A stretch of 64,000 bases of DNA. Source: Rossellomorea sp. SC111 (GTDB lineage Bacteria > Bacillota > Bacilli > Bacillales > Bacillaceae_B). The first letter of the stretch is position 1. The number at the start of each line of letters is the position of its first letter. Location of the stretch: contig NZ_JANIOC010000010.1 in the NCBI RefSeq assembly GCF_024733565.1, positions 43,011 through 107,010 on the forward strand, in the 5' to 3' direction. The notes under the pieces are model-generated. The model had not been told where the DNA came from. It was given only the letters and a program-made list of their open reading frames with translations, and did no database searches. Made by a program: the position numbers and the translations under genes. Positions 1-8,174 of this stretch are shown here, one piece after another.

Positions 1-391
1 CGCCTCCGCTTTTCGTGTTGTCCAGCTCCGGCGGCTAGTCCCTCGAGGTCATAAGCTAAATTGGCCAGAAAGGCAAAAAGCGCCTTTCCAGCCAATTCAT
101 CTTATGCTTGTCGGGCCTGACCAAACCGCCTCCGCTTTTCGTGTTGTCCAGCTCCGGCGGCTAGTCCCTCGAGGTCATAAGCTAAATTGGCCAGAAAGGC
201 AAAAAGCGCCTTTCCAGCCAATTCATCTTATGCTTGTCGGGCCTGACCAAGCCGCCTCCGCTTTTCGTGTTGTCCAGCTCCGGCGGCTAGTCCCTCGAGG
301 TCATAAGCTAAATTGGCCAGAAAGGCAAAAGGCGCCTTTCCAGCCAATTCATCTTATGCTTGTCGGGCCTGACCAAGCCGCCTCCGCTTTT
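1..391. repeat. Tandem array of ~126-bp palindromic repeats (array A)
   Basis: Three complete units start at about 20, 146 and 272, each 126 bp, with the tail of a further unit at 1-16, so the array continues left of the window. Each unit begins GTCCAGCTCCGGCGGCTAG and ends CCGCCTCCGCTTTTC. A unit folds into one long hairpin: GGCGGCT pairs with AGCCGCC, CATAAG with CTTATG, AATTGGC with GCCAATT, and AAGGC with GCCTT near the tip. Open reading frames across it are by-products of the repetition. No transposase is nearby. The same family recurs at 483, 18700, 21108, 42874 and 63639. Confidence 0.93.
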
Positions 392-482
392 CCTCTTGTA
401 TCTTCCTGAATTATCTGATAACATATATTCCTGCTCCCAAACGCCTACATAATTTTTACAGATTTCGATATGTCTTAATATC

Positions 483-603
483 GTCTAGCTCCGGCGGCTA
501 GGCCCTCGAAGTCATAAGATGAGTCTCTCAAGAAGGCAAAAAGCGCCTTCACGCCAGACTCATCTTATGCTTTTCGGGCCTGATCGAGCTGTCTCTGCTT
601 TTC
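483..603. repeat. Diverged single copy of the palindromic repeat
   Basis: This copy carries the same conserved blocks (GTCTAGCTCCGGCGGCTAGG at the left, CTTATGCTTTTCGGGC at the right), but its inner arm is AAGATGAGTCT and its matching arm AGACTCATCTT. It is therefore still a perfect palindrome with a sequence different from array A. The 410-482 spacer before it shows no gene. Confidence 0.85.
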
Positions 604-607
604 GTTA

Positions 608-665
608 TAAACGTTTTCCCCACCGAGAGTCGTTACCTTGGTGGAATTGGCAAGACGTTTTTTCT
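608..665 (+). terminator. Terminator-like hairpin upstream of helD
   Basis: AAACGT near 609 can pair with ACGTTT before a T-run near 655-662, and CCACC near 620 pairs with GGTGG near 639. It lies directly before the helD ribosome binding site. It may end a transcript entering from the left or act as an attenuator of helD; the sequence alone does not decide. Confidence 0.45.
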
Positions 666-699
666 CCATTGCGGCTAAAACATTTGAAAGGAGAAATGT

Positions 700-2967
700 A
701 TGACGAAGGAATCGACTATTCATCCCGATTTTTCAAGTGAATCAGAACGGTTAGAGTTTACAAAGCGCTATATCGATGTGGTCATCAGCACATCTCAGAC
801 GAGTAAGGAAAAGTATAAGGAAAACATGGAAAAAGCTTTTGGAGATATTGATTGGGGAGAGTCGAGTGCCGCCTACATCGATATCTTGACGAACTCAAGC
901 TTTTTTGAGATGTCCAAAGAAGAATTGGAGTCCCTTACGAAAGCAAAGACAAAACCTTACTTTGCCCGGATCGATTTTCAACATGAGGGTTCAGGCAAGG
1001 TGGAGAAGCATTACATCGGGAAGACCTCCCTGTATCAGCGGGAGAACCAGGAGCAGATCATCGTGGACTGGCGCTCTCCCATCGCAAACCTGTATTACGA
1101 AGGAAGGATAGGCGATGTGTCGTACGTCGTGGAAGGAGAGACGTACGAAGGTGATTTGTCCCTGAAGCGGCAATACATGATTGAAGATGGACTCCTGGAA
1201 GAAATTCGCGATATTGACTTAACGACAACGGATGAACTGCTTCAGGACTCATTAGCTAAAAGCTCCAGTAACCGGCTGACTGAAATCATTTCCACCATTC
1301 AGGAGGAACAGAACCGGATCATCCGTGCCGACTTGAACAAGCCGATCATTGTACAGGGTGCGGCGGGAAGCGGGAAAACAACCATTGCCCTTCACCGGAT
1401 TTCTTATTTTATTTACAATTACAAACAACACTTTGATCCGAGACAACTGATGATTCTGGCTCCGAGTAATTTGTTCATCGACTATATTTCAGAAGCGTTG
1501 CCGGAACTTGGGGTGGAACGGGTGAGGCAAACGACATTCACGGATTATGTTATGACCTGCTTAGAAAAGAAGCTTACCATTATAGAAGATAACAAACTCA
1601 TTCAGCTGATCGAGACCCATGATGAAAAGGTAGAGACAGCATCATGGATATCAGGATTCAAAGGATCTAAAGCATTCAGGAGAATTCTCGAGCATTATAT
1701 AGAAGAAGTCGAACAGCGCTTTTATACATCAAAGGACTTCTATGTGGATAAATACAAGCTCTACACGGCCAAAAGGTTCACCCATCTTTTCAAAGAGGAA
1801 TATACGTATATGCCGATCTATCGCCGGGTGGAAAAGCTGAAGTCACTCCTTCAAGGTTACGTCCGCTCGAACAAGAAGCAAATGGTTGCGAAGGTGGAGA
1901 AATTCTTTGATGAGCGGATCGAAACGGCACTCTTTGAACGATCAAAGGCAGGAAACCGAAAGGAATATGTCTCGAAAGCATTGGATAAGAAAACAGAGCG
2001 TGTGGACGAGATCAAGAAAGCGATACGAACAAGCGTCAATGGATATATGAAGCAGTTTGAAAAGAAAAATCTGCATCAATACTTCATAGAACTATTTTCG
2101 GATCCTGTGCGTCTTGCTTCCTACTCAAAGGGGGAAATCAGCGGCAGACAGGCGGAACAACTCTGTCACTACACGTTGAAATATGCGAAGAAAAAGCAGT
2201 ACGAAGTAGAAGACTTGGCTATCCTGTTGTACTTGCAATCCCATTTATTTGGAATCGACAAATTCCATAAAGCAAAAAACATCGTCATAGATGAAGCACA
2301 GGATTATAGCTATATGCAGCTCTTTTCATTAAAACGTGCTCTTGAGACCGACATGTTTACCCTGGTCGGGGATCTTGCTCAAGGGATCCACTCATACCGG
2401 GGTCTTCAGTCCTGGGAACCTGTCTATCGGGACATCTTTCCGAGGGCGACCTATACCGAGCTTCAAAAAAGCTACCGTACGACGATTGAAATCATGGAGG
2501 AAGCGAATAAACTGCTGAGTCTCTTACCCTATGATTTCCCTAAAGTCAACCCGGTCGTACGACACGGAGATGCTCCGAGCTTTGATGAGTATGTACAAGT
2601 GGATGAACTCGCTTCCTTCATCGAGAAGAGAGTGGATTCAGGACGGAAGGAAGGATTCCAAACCTTCGCTGTCATCGGAAAAAGCATGACGGACTGTGTG
2701 AAAATAAGCGAAATCCTTCAAGAGAGGCAGCCCGGGAAAGTAAAGTTGTTGGAAGAACGGGAATCGATCCCGAAAGATCAAATCGTCGTCGTTCCTTCCT
2801 ATCTCTCAAAAGGACTCGAGTTTGACGTGGTCATCATCGCTGCGGTGGAGGAATCATTCAACCCGGAAAACGAACTCGACATCAAGCTCCAGTACGTGGC
2901 CATGACACGACCACTTCATAAGCTTCTGTTCATAGGAAAGAAAAAAGAACAATTCATCGGTAGGTAG
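700..2967 (+). CDS. helD: RNA polymerase recycling motor HelD (UvrD/Rep-like helicase)
   Basis: The product is 755 residues, close to the 774 of B. subtilis HelD (YvgS). In that family the protein is an SF1 helicase-like ATPase that binds RNA polymerase and releases stalled complexes from DNA. The Walker A motif GAAGSGKTT lies at about residues 219-227 and the Walker B stretch VIDEAQD at about 528-534. The roughly 200 residues before Walker A form the charged HelD-specific N-terminal arm, and a long charged insertion separates the two ATPase halves. The C-terminal motif VAMTRP is the usual UvrD-type motif VI. The ATG is preceded by GAAAGGAGAAA. The gene appears to be transcribed alone, with a hairpin before it and another after it. 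Family assignment is firm; its role here is by homology. Confidence 0.93.
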   Translation: MTKESTIHPDFSSESERLEFTKRYIDVVISTSQTSKEKYKENMEKAFGDIDWGESSAAYIDILTNSSFFEMSKEELESLTKAKTKPYFARIDFQHEGSGKVEKHYIGKTSLYQRENQEQIIVDWRSPIANLYYEGRIGDVSYVVEGETYEGDLSLKRQYMIEDGLLEEIRDIDLTTTDELLQDSLAKSSSNRLTEIISTIQEEQNRIIRADLNKPIIVQGAAGSGKTTIALHRISYFIYNYKQHFDPRQLMILAPSNLFIDYISEALPELGVERVRQTTFTDYVMTCLEKKLTIIEDNKLIQLIETHDEKVETASWISGFKGSKAFRRILEHYIEEVEQRFYTSKDFYVDKYKLYTAKRFTHLFKEEYTYMPIYRRVEKLKSLLQGYVRSNKKQMVAKVEKFFDERIETALFERSKAGNRKEYVSKALDKKTERVDEIKKAIRTSVNGYMKQFEKKNLHQYFIELFSDPVRLASYSKGEISGRQAEQLCHYTLKYAKKKQYEVEDLAILLYLQSHLFGIDKFHKAKNIVIDEAQDYSYMQLFSLKRALETDMFTLVGDLAQGIHSYRGLQSWEPVYRDIFPRATYTELQKSYRTTIEIMEEANKLLSLLPYDFPKVNPVVRHGDAPSFDEYVQVDELASFIEKRVDSGRKEGFQTFAVIGKSMTDCVKISEILQERQPGKVKLLEERESIPKDQIVVVPSYLSKGLEFDVVIIAAVEESFNPENELDIKLQYVAMTRPLHKLLFIGKKKEQFIGR

Positions 2968-2978
2968 GCAAAGTAGAA

Positions 2979-3018
2979 GAAGAGGAGGCTCACCGCCAGC
3001 CCCGCGGAAAGCGAGCAA
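2979..3018. repeat. Fragment of a GC-rich Bacillus-type repeat
   Basis: GAGGAGGCTCACCGCCAGCC followed by CCGCGGAAAGCGAGCA is one half of the GC-rich element seen more completely at 42796-43036 and related to 11731-11863. The other half is absent, so this is a truncated remnant. Confidence 0.6.
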
Positions 3019-3045
3019 CAGTATTTACGTAAACAGCTACATGAT

Positions 3046-3082
3046 AAATCCGACCGATTTCTTCGTTCGGATTTTCTTTTTC
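3046..3082 (+). terminator. Intrinsic terminator after helD
   Basis: AAATCCGA at 3046 pairs with TCGGATTT at 3067, followed by a T-rich run. Confidence 0.65.
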
Positions 3083-3193
3083 CTAAAGAATTTTGTCCCA
3101 GCCTCCTATTTCTGATCAAGGAATATCCCAAAATCATAAAATTAGCAAAATGCAGATTAAGTTTGTAAAATAATGAATCAGGAGGGATGCAAT

Positions 3194-4024
3194 ATGTTGA
3201 AAAACTTACAGAGTACAAAAACGCTACATAACGGAATCGACATTCCTTATGTCGGTTTAGGAGTTTACCAAATGAAAGATCCGTCTGAAACGGTACAGGC
3301 TGTTCGAGCTGCGATTCAGTCAGGGTACCGTTCCATCGATACCGCGGCGATCTACGATAATGAAGAAAGCGTAGGTCAAGGGGTGAAAGAAGGTGGAGTA
3401 GCAAGAGAGGACCTGTTCATCACTTCGAAAGTGTGGAATAGTGACCAAGGCTATGATACGACTTTAAAAGCATTTGAAACGAGCCTGAAGAAGCTGGAGA
3501 TGGATTATCTGGACATGTATCTCATTCACTGGCCGGTAGAAGGAAAGTACAATGATACGTGGAAAGCGATGGAGAGGCTGCACGGAGAAGGATTGATCAA
3601 GTCAATCGGTGTAAGTAACTTCCACCAGCATCATCTGGAAGACTTGATGAAAAACAGCAATGAAAAACCTGTATTAAATCAAATCGAGTTACATCCTCGT
3701 TTGAATCAGGAGAAAATAAGAGAATTCTGTGCTTCACAAAATATCGCAGTAGAAGCGTGGTCACCAATCGCTCAAGGGCGTGTACTGGATGAACCTACAC
3801 TAAACCACATTGCAGAGAAGCATGAAAAGTCTGCTGCACAGGTGATTCTGCGCTGGCACCTTCAGAATGATGTCATCATCATTCCAAAGTCAGTTCATGA
3901 AAACCGCATTATAGAAAATGCAGATCTGTTCAACTTCGAACTATCGCTGGAAGAAATGAATCAAATCAACCAACTGAACCTGGACGAACGTTTTGGTCCA
4001 GATCCAGACAACTTCGATTTTTAA
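3194..4024 (+). CDS. yvgN: Aldo/keto reductase, glyoxal/methylglyoxal reductase YvgN type
   Basis: The 276-residue product matches B. subtilis YvgN in length and along most of its sequence as I remember it. YvgN is a cytosolic NADPH-dependent reductase that detoxifies methylglyoxal and other aldehydes. AKR signatures are visible: GYRSIDTAAIYDNEE with the catalytic Asp and Tyr (about residues 44-58), the catalytic Lys in ITSKVW, LIHWP with the active-site His, GVSNF, and the cofactor-binding stretch IPKSVHENRI near residue 235. An upstream in-frame ATG at 3173 is rejected because the AGGAGG lies inside that extension, 7-8 bases before 3194. A strong terminator follows, so it is probably monocistronic. 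Confidence 0.92.
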   Translation: MLKNLQSTKTLHNGIDIPYVGLGVYQMKDPSETVQAVRAAIQSGYRSIDTAAIYDNEESVGQGVKEGGVAREDLFITSKVWNSDQGYDTTLKAFETSLKKLEMDYLDMYLIHWPVEGKYNDTWKAMERLHGEGLIKSIGVSNFHQHHLEDLMKNSNEKPVLNQIELHPRLNQEKIREFCASQNIAVEAWSPIAQGRVLDEPTLNHIAEKHEKSAAQVILRWHLQNDVIIIPKSVHENRIIENADLFNFELSLEEMNQINQLNLDERFGPDPDNFDF

Positions 4025-4033
4025 TCGATAACA

Positions 4034-4078
4034 CGAAGAGGTCCGTCCCTCCAGAGAAAGGGGACGGACCTCTTTTTT
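4034..4078 (+). terminator. Intrinsic terminator after yvgN
   Basis: AGAGGTCCGTCCC (4038) pairs with GGGACGGACCTCT (4061), followed by a T-run. Confidence 0.9.
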
Positions 4079-4117
4079 CTTCCTCCAACCCATTTCAATA
4101 AATGTTGCAAATAGTTA

Positions 4118-4147
4118 TTGACAGAGAGGAGAAGAGTATTATACAAT
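4118..4147 (+). promoter_or_regulatory. Sigma-A promoter of the doxX-wrbA pair
   Basis: TTGACA at 4118-4123 and TACAAT at 4142-4147 with an 18-bp spacer. The first operator-like box begins at the very next base, a good position for repression. Confidence 0.75.
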
Positions 4148-4221
4148 TATCTCGAAATCAAAATAATCACATTCGAGATAACTTGTCTATTTTTTTAATT
4201 ATATATCTCAAATTCAAGATA
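4148..4221 (+). promoter_or_regulatory. MhqR-like operator boxes
   Basis: TATCTCGAAATCAAAATA at 4148-4165, a lone half-site TTCGAGATA at 4172-4180, and TATCTCAAATTCAAGATA at 4204-4221 resemble the MhqR operator of B. subtilis (TATCTCGAATTCGAGATA from memory). The third box is a nearly perfect inverted repeat. MhqR is a MarR-family repressor released by quinones. The downstream genes fit that regulon; no mhqR lies in the window. Confidence 0.6.
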
Positions 4222-4295
4222 GTTGACATAAGAATAATTGAATTTGAAATGTTTGAAGCTAAATCTCGAAGGGAAAACATGAAGGAGGAAAAAAG

Positions 4296-4706
4296 ATGAC
4301 AGCATTGGCTGCGTTCGGTTTATTGGTCATTCGTTTGGTTGTGGGATTAACTTTCGCTGCTCACGGAACACAGAAATTATTTGGGTGGTTCGGAGGTCAT
4401 GGAATACAGGGCACGGGAGGTTTCTTTGAGTCGATTGGAATCAAGCCGGGAAGAATGATGGCGTTACTTGCAGGGTTATCCGAAGTAGTGGGTGGATTAT
4501 TGTTTGCCGCAGGCTTCCTTACGCCATTAGGTGCATTACTCATCATTGGCACGATGATCGTGGCCATCGTGAAGGTTCACGGTGCAAACGGTTATTGGGC
4601 AACGCAAAATGGTACAGAATATAATGTGATGCTCATTGTTGTGGCACTAGGGGTAGCCCTCGTAGGAGCAGGGAGCTTTTCAATAGATGCACTATTATTT
4701 TCTTAA
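4296..4706 (+). CDS. DoxX family membrane protein
   Basis: This 136-residue protein has four hydrophobic segments typical of the DoxX/MhqP family. The conserved block around GTQKLFGWFGG follows the first membrane segment. DoxX proteins are small integral membrane proteins linked to quinone, thiol and oxidative stress; their biochemical activity is poorly defined. GAAGGAGG precedes the ATG by 7 bases. No terminator separates it from the flavoprotein gene 77 bp downstream, so the two are probably one operon controlled by the MhqR-like boxes. MhqP or CatD are the closest named relatives I can suggest, but I do not assign either symbol. Confidence 0.85.
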   Translation: MTALAAFGLLVIRLVVGLTFAAHGTQKLFGWFGGHGIQGTGGFFESIGIKPGRMMALLAGLSEVVGGLLFAAGFLTPLGALLIIGTMIVAIVKVHGANGYWATQNGTEYNVMLIVVALGVALVGAGSFSIDALLFS

Positions 4707-4783
4707 TGGATTTACATGCAACCTGATTCTGTGTTTCATCCAATTACTATATATAAAACATATTAAAAGGAGAGATTTTGATT

Positions 4784-5398
4784 ATGTCTAACGTAAAATT
4801 GGCAATCATGTATTACAGTTCAACAGGAACCAACTATCAGATGGCGAAATGGGCAGAAGAGGCTGCGAAAGAAGCAGGGGCAGAAGTGAAATTGCTTCGC
4901 TTTGAAGAGACTGCACCAGAAGGAGCGATTGCTTCCAACCCGGCATGGGAAAAGCACTATAAAGAAACAAAAGATACGGTCCCGGTAGCAACCCTGGATG
5001 ATCTGGAATGGGCAGACGCATATCTATTCAACGTTCCAACCAGATTCGGAAATGTACCTTCTCAGGTCAAAGCGTTTCTGGATACGACTGGAGGCCTTTG
5101 GTTCAATGGGAAACTGGCAAACAAAGTAGTAAGCGCCACATCATCTGCAAGCAACTCACACGGTGGGCAGGAGCAAACAGTTCTGGCTCTGTACACAACG
5201 ATGATGCACTGGGGTGCCATCATCGCAGCACCTGGATACACAGACCAATCAAGCTTTGCGACTGGAGGAAATCCATACGGTACGAGTGTAACGGTCGATC
5301 AGGAAGGGAAAATGGTTGAATCCGTTGAACCTGCCGTGAAACACCAAACCCGCCGTACGATCCAAATCGCTGAAGCGGTGAAAAATGGATTGAAATAA
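4784..5398 (+). CDS. WrbA-type NAD(P)H:quinone oxidoreductase
   Basis: The 204-residue flavodoxin-fold protein has the WrbA layout: the FMN phosphate-binding loop YYSSTGTNYQMA near residues 9-20, PTRFGNVPSQVKAFLDTTGG near 80-99, and the SASNSHGGQEQT loop near 114-125. WrbA enzymes reduce quinones by two electrons and so avoid semiquinone formation. The TTG at 4778 lies too close to the AAAGGAGA site, so the ATG at 4784 is chosen. It follows the DoxX gene in a likely quinone-stress operon and ends at a strong terminator. Confidence 0.9.
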   Translation: MSNVKLAIMYYSSTGTNYQMAKWAEEAAKEAGAEVKLLRFEETAPEGAIASNPAWEKHYKETKDTVPVATLDDLEWADAYLFNVPTRFGNVPSQVKAFLDTTGGLWFNGKLANKVVSATSSASNSHGGQEQTVLALYTTMMHWGAIIAAPGYTDQSSFATGGNPYGTSVTVDQEGKMVESVEPAVKHQTRRTIQIAEAVKNGLK

Positions 5399-5403
5399 AT
5401 ATT

Positions 5404-5446
5404 AAAAGACCTGGTCACTCTTGATTTTGAGTGACCAGGTCTTTTT
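5404..5446 (+). terminator. Intrinsic terminator after the wrbA-like gene
   Basis: GACCTGGTCACTC and GAGTGACCAGGTC form a perfect stem with an 8-base loop. It has T residues on one side and A residues on the other, so it may serve both strands. Confidence 0.9.
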
Positions 5447-5468
5447 TGTGCTTATTTGATGGGGTCCA

Positions 5469-6353
5469 TTACAACCCTACATCATCCCTGCAATCCGCCT
5501 CACATTCAATCCGTTCCCCCGTCAGAGGATGAGGGAATGAAATTCGTGCTGCATGCAGTGCCTGCCTGCTGAATACCGATTTCCCCCCATATAATGTGTC
5601 GCCAACCAGAGGGTGACCGATGTGGCTCATATGCACGCGGATTTGGTGCGTACGGCCGGTATCAAGCTGTATTTCGATGAGTGTGTTCGGATTCCTGAAT
5701 TCCATCACTTTATAATGAGTCACTGCATCCTGCCCGGAAGGAGAAACCCTTCTTCTCGTATTGTGATGACGATCTCTCCCTATCGGCTCGGAAATGGTGC
5801 CTTTTTTTTGTTTCAATCGACCGTGAACCAGGGCATGATAGGTACGCTTGATCTGGCGCTCTGCAAGAAGCCTGTCAAGGATTGCCTTACTTAACGGATG
5901 CTTGGCGAAGATGAGCGCACCGGACGTATCTCGATCCAACCGATGGATATGTAAGACACGACAGCTTTCCCCTTGTGCCTGATGATGGAAAGCGACTAGG
6001 TTGGCCAGGGTATCCGTTTCATCAGGAGTATTCGGATGAGTATCGATCCCGGCCGGTTTGTTGACGACAATCAGATGTTCATCTTCAAACAACACATCCA
6101 ATTCTCCGTAGGTTGGGGGAACATCGTATTCGACTTCCTTGAATAAACGGATCTGTAGAATATCCCCTTGTGAGAGGGGAGCGGTCCATGAAATCAACTC
6201 TCCGTTCACTTTGACATCACCGTCCATCCTCATGGAATGAACCAGTTTCTTAGGGGCCTGCCAGTGATTTCTAAGAATTGTTTCAATCGTTACATTTTTC
6301 CAATTATTTGGAATAACTAGGTCGAATCGTTCGCCTATTTTCCTTGTTTTCAT
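5469..6353 (-). CDS. yhcT: RluA-family RNA pseudouridine synthase (YhcT-like)
   Basis: The 294-residue protein has an N-terminal S4-like RNA-binding region (about residues 20-75, with VNGELISW) and the RluA catalytic domain. HRLDRDTSG near residues 136-144 contains the catalytic aspartate. LDTGRTHQIRVHMSHIGHPLVGDTLYGG near 228-256 is the second family signature. It converts uridines in rRNA or tRNA to pseudouridine; which site is unknown. A TTG directly before the chosen ATG is less well spaced from the AGGAG. The neighbour yhcU on the other strand supports equivalence to B. subtilis yhcT. Confidence 0.9.
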   Translation of the reverse strand: MKTRKIGERFDLVIPNNWKNVTIETILRNHWQAPKKLVHSMRMDGDVKVNGELISWTAPLSQGDILQIRLFKEVEYDVPPTYGELDVLFEDEHLIVVNKPAGIDTHPNTPDETDTLANLVAFHHQAQGESCRVLHIHRLDRDTSGALIFAKHPLSKAILDRLLAERQIKRTYHALVHGRLKQKKGTISEPIGRDRHHNTRRRVSPSGQDAVTHYKVMEFRNPNTLIEIQLDTGRTHQIRVHMSHIGHPLVGDTLYGGKSVFSRQALHAARISFPHPLTGERIECEADCRDDVGL

Positions 6354-6524
6354 CAAAAAACTCCTTTAAATGACAAAAATCTTATACTCTTGTGGGTATT
6401 TAATCCTACCATAACCCCTATTCAACCCAATTCATGGGTATAATTACCACGCTGTTGGTTCTACTTCTATGTTATCCTTAATATATCTATTACAGAGAGA
6501 TTACAACCATTACAAAGGTGGGTT

Positions 6525-6926
6525 ATGATGGTGAAAGTTTTACTAGCATCAACACATGAACAGGAAGACAAAATTCAAGAGCTTATACAGTACATGTATT
6601 GTACTATTTTCCCTGATTATTTCACAGATGATGAAATCGAACAATTCGATGATATGCAAGTATTACATACGACGACGAGAAACTTTGAATATTTTGGGAC
6701 CCTTAAAGAAGCATTTCAGGTGATCTCAAGCCTGCAAACGCTGATCTCCATCGTCGAAAGCGGATCAAAAGAAGACGTATATGAAGATATGTTCTATCAC
6801 AATGCCGGGATCCTTCAAAGCTTTGGCATGTTCTTTCCTTTATCGTATGATCAATTTACGGAAGAAGCAGACTGTAAACATAATCTCAGCATTTACTCGA
6901 GGGCGGATAACCAGCTGCTTGTGTAA
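6525..6926 (+). CDS. yhcU: YhcU-like conserved protein (DUF5365 type)
   Basis: The 133-residue acidic protein has no signal peptide or membrane segment and no catalytic motif that I recognise. The assignment rests on its length, its opening KVLLASTHEQEDKIQELI, and its place between yhcT and the later yhcX-pgcA-yhcY block as in B. subtilis. AAAGGTGG precedes two adjacent ATGs (6525 and 6528), either of which could be used. Function unknown. Confidence 0.75.
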   Translation: MMVKVLLASTHEQEDKIQELIQYMYCTIFPDYFTDDEIEQFDDMQVLHTTTRNFEYFGTLKEAFQVISSLQTLISIVESGSKEDVYEDMFYHNAGILQSFGMFFPLSYDQFTEEADCKHNLSIYSRADNQLLV

Positions 6927-7068
6927 GCTGTATCACGCTCTTAATAGTTAGATACTTTAGAAAATTCTCATTAACATGTTTGAAACGTTCTTGTGAGGGG
7001 AAAATAGCATGTAATAAGTTAATCTTGAAGATACAACGTATCTTCATCTTGAAATTCCTCCTCACTTG

Positions 7069-7107
7069 AAAGGGGCTGACTCGTGGAAAAGTCAGCCCCT
7101 CTTTTTT
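7069..7107. terminator. Bidirectional terminator between yhcU and the thioredoxin gene
   Basis: AGGGGCTGACT (7071) pairs with AGTCAGCCCCT (7090), with T residues after it on the plus strand. A smaller perfect hairpin, AAGATAC-AAC-GTATCTT, sits just before it at 7027-7043. Confidence 0.85.
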
Positions 7108-7580
7108 TATTCTGATTTTACGTTCTCTTCGAAAAATGATTTGAAATCTTCTTTAGGGTGTTCCCCTACGATTCTTGCCACTTCTTTTCCATTCTCGTAA
7201 TGAACGAGTGTAGGGGTGGCTTCGATTCCGTATTGATCCCAGCCCTGTTCGAATTCAAGCAGATTATATTGAACCATGTCGACTCCCATATCTTCGGCAA
7301 GAGGTGCGAGGGTAGGTGTCGTTCTTTTACAATGGATACAAGTAGAGCTATAAAAGTATACGGTTGCATCTTCTTTGTTCTTTAATTTCTCCTCCAGCTC
7401 TTCGGGAAGGATGACATTTTGATAGTTCGGATCATCCAGCAGTTCAACGGTCGCCGGATCGAGTTTCGCTTTTTTGAATTTATTCCCCTCGGCTTTTTGA
7501 TTGTTCTGGACGCTTGTGACAATGGCGATGGCTGCGAATAATGCGACAATGGCCACCAGGAATATGATGATTTTCTTCAA
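7107..7580 (-). CDS. Membrane-anchored thioredoxin-like protein (BdbA/BdbD-like partner)
   Basis: The 157-residue product starts with one hydrophobic segment (about residues 3-24) that should anchor it outside the membrane. A thioredoxin fold follows with the active-site pair CIHC near residues 82-85 and the cis-proline segment EATPTLVHYENG near 119-130. It starts with TTG, preceded by GGAGGAAAAC, and begins right after the stop of bdbC, so the two are translationally coupled. With BdbC it forms the usual pair for making or exchanging disulfides in exported proteins: BdbC reoxidises the thioredoxin-like partner. It is shorter than BdbD, so I leave the symbol open. Confidence 0.87.
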   Translation of the reverse strand: MKKIIIFLVAIVALFAAIAIVTSVQNNQKAEGNKFKKAKLDPATVELLDDPNYQNVILPEELEEKLKNKEDATVYFYSSTCIHCKRTTPTLAPLAEDMGVDMVQYNLLEFEQGWDQYGIEATPTLVHYENGKEVARIVGEHPKEDFKSFFEENVKSE

Positions 7581-7581
7581 T

Positions 7582-8007
7582 CTAGTTTTCCTCCTTTAAA
7601 GCTTTTAATACAATAACACTTGAACTGAAGATGATGATGAAACCCAAGAGTGCAAGGAACGGAATCGTGATAAAACCGAACAGGTTGATGTATTCACCTG
7701 TACAAGGAACACGTCCGCAGGCAGGTGCATTTTCAGTTAAGATCGTAATTTTTTGGATAGAGTAGTGATAAATGGAAATGAGTAGGCCGATACCGGAAAA
7801 AATCGTAGAATATAATGCCGCTTTAAAATCTTTGCGTACATAAGCCACTCCTAGTAAAATCACCATCGGGTACATTAATATGCGCTGATACCAGCATAAT
7901 TCGCATGGCTCATATTTCATGATTTCAGAGAAATATAAACTCCCCATCGTGGCGATCAGGGAAGAAGCCCAAGCTAGGAATAACAGAGAATCTGCTTTTT
8001 TATTCAT
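7582..8007 (-). CDS. bdbC: Disulfide bond formation protein BdbC (DsbB family)
   Basis: The 141-residue integral membrane protein has four predicted membrane segments. The quinone-linked cysteine pair CELC is near residues 36-39 and a second external pair lies in ACGRVPC near 97-103, the arrangement of DsbB/BdbC. WYQR after CELC is a family hallmark. It passes electrons from the thioredoxin-like partner to menaquinone. It is the first gene of a two-gene minus-strand operon and is divergent from malL. Confidence 0.92.
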   Translation of the reverse strand: MNKKADSLLFLAWASSLIATMGSLYFSEIMKYEPCELCWYQRILMYPMVILLGVAYVRKDFKAALYSTIFSGIGLLISIYHYSIQKITILTENAPACGRVPCTGEYINLFGFITIPFLALLGFIIIFSSSVIVLKALKEEN

Positions 8008-8113
8008 ATAGAATTCCTTTCTACATATATTCTATCAAATTATAGTATGATATTATTATAAATGTAAAATGAGAAAACTTTATGAAGAAATATGATATTT
8101 TTTTAACGATTTG

Positions 8114-8146
8114 TGCAAACGGTTGCAGAAAGCGTTTGCTCGTTAC
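8114..8146 (+). promoter_or_regulatory. Candidate cre / LacI-type operator before malL
   Basis: TGCAAACGGTTGCA (8114-8127) fits the CcpA catabolite response element pattern. GCAAACG and CGTTTGC form a perfect inverted repeat with an 11-base spacer. It lies 30-60 bp upstream of the malL start, which suits glucose repression or control by a sugar-specific LacI-type repressor. Confidence 0.55.
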
Positions 8147-8174
8147 TGACGGATCTAACAGGAGGAAAACACAT

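Noticed and set aside
1-391. Possible CRISPR array
   Set aside because: Units are ~126 bp, directly abutting, self-complementary along the whole length and have no variable spacers; no cas genes occur.
104-409. 101-residue ORF with internally repeated sequence
   Set aside because: It is read straight through the tandem palindromic repeat; similar frames occur in every array (519-740, 18841-19083, 63624-63905) and lack ribosome binding sites.
4102-4299. 65-residue ORF before doxX
   Set aside because: It covers the promoter and operator boxes and overlaps the doxX start; composition is that of AT-rich intergenic DNA.
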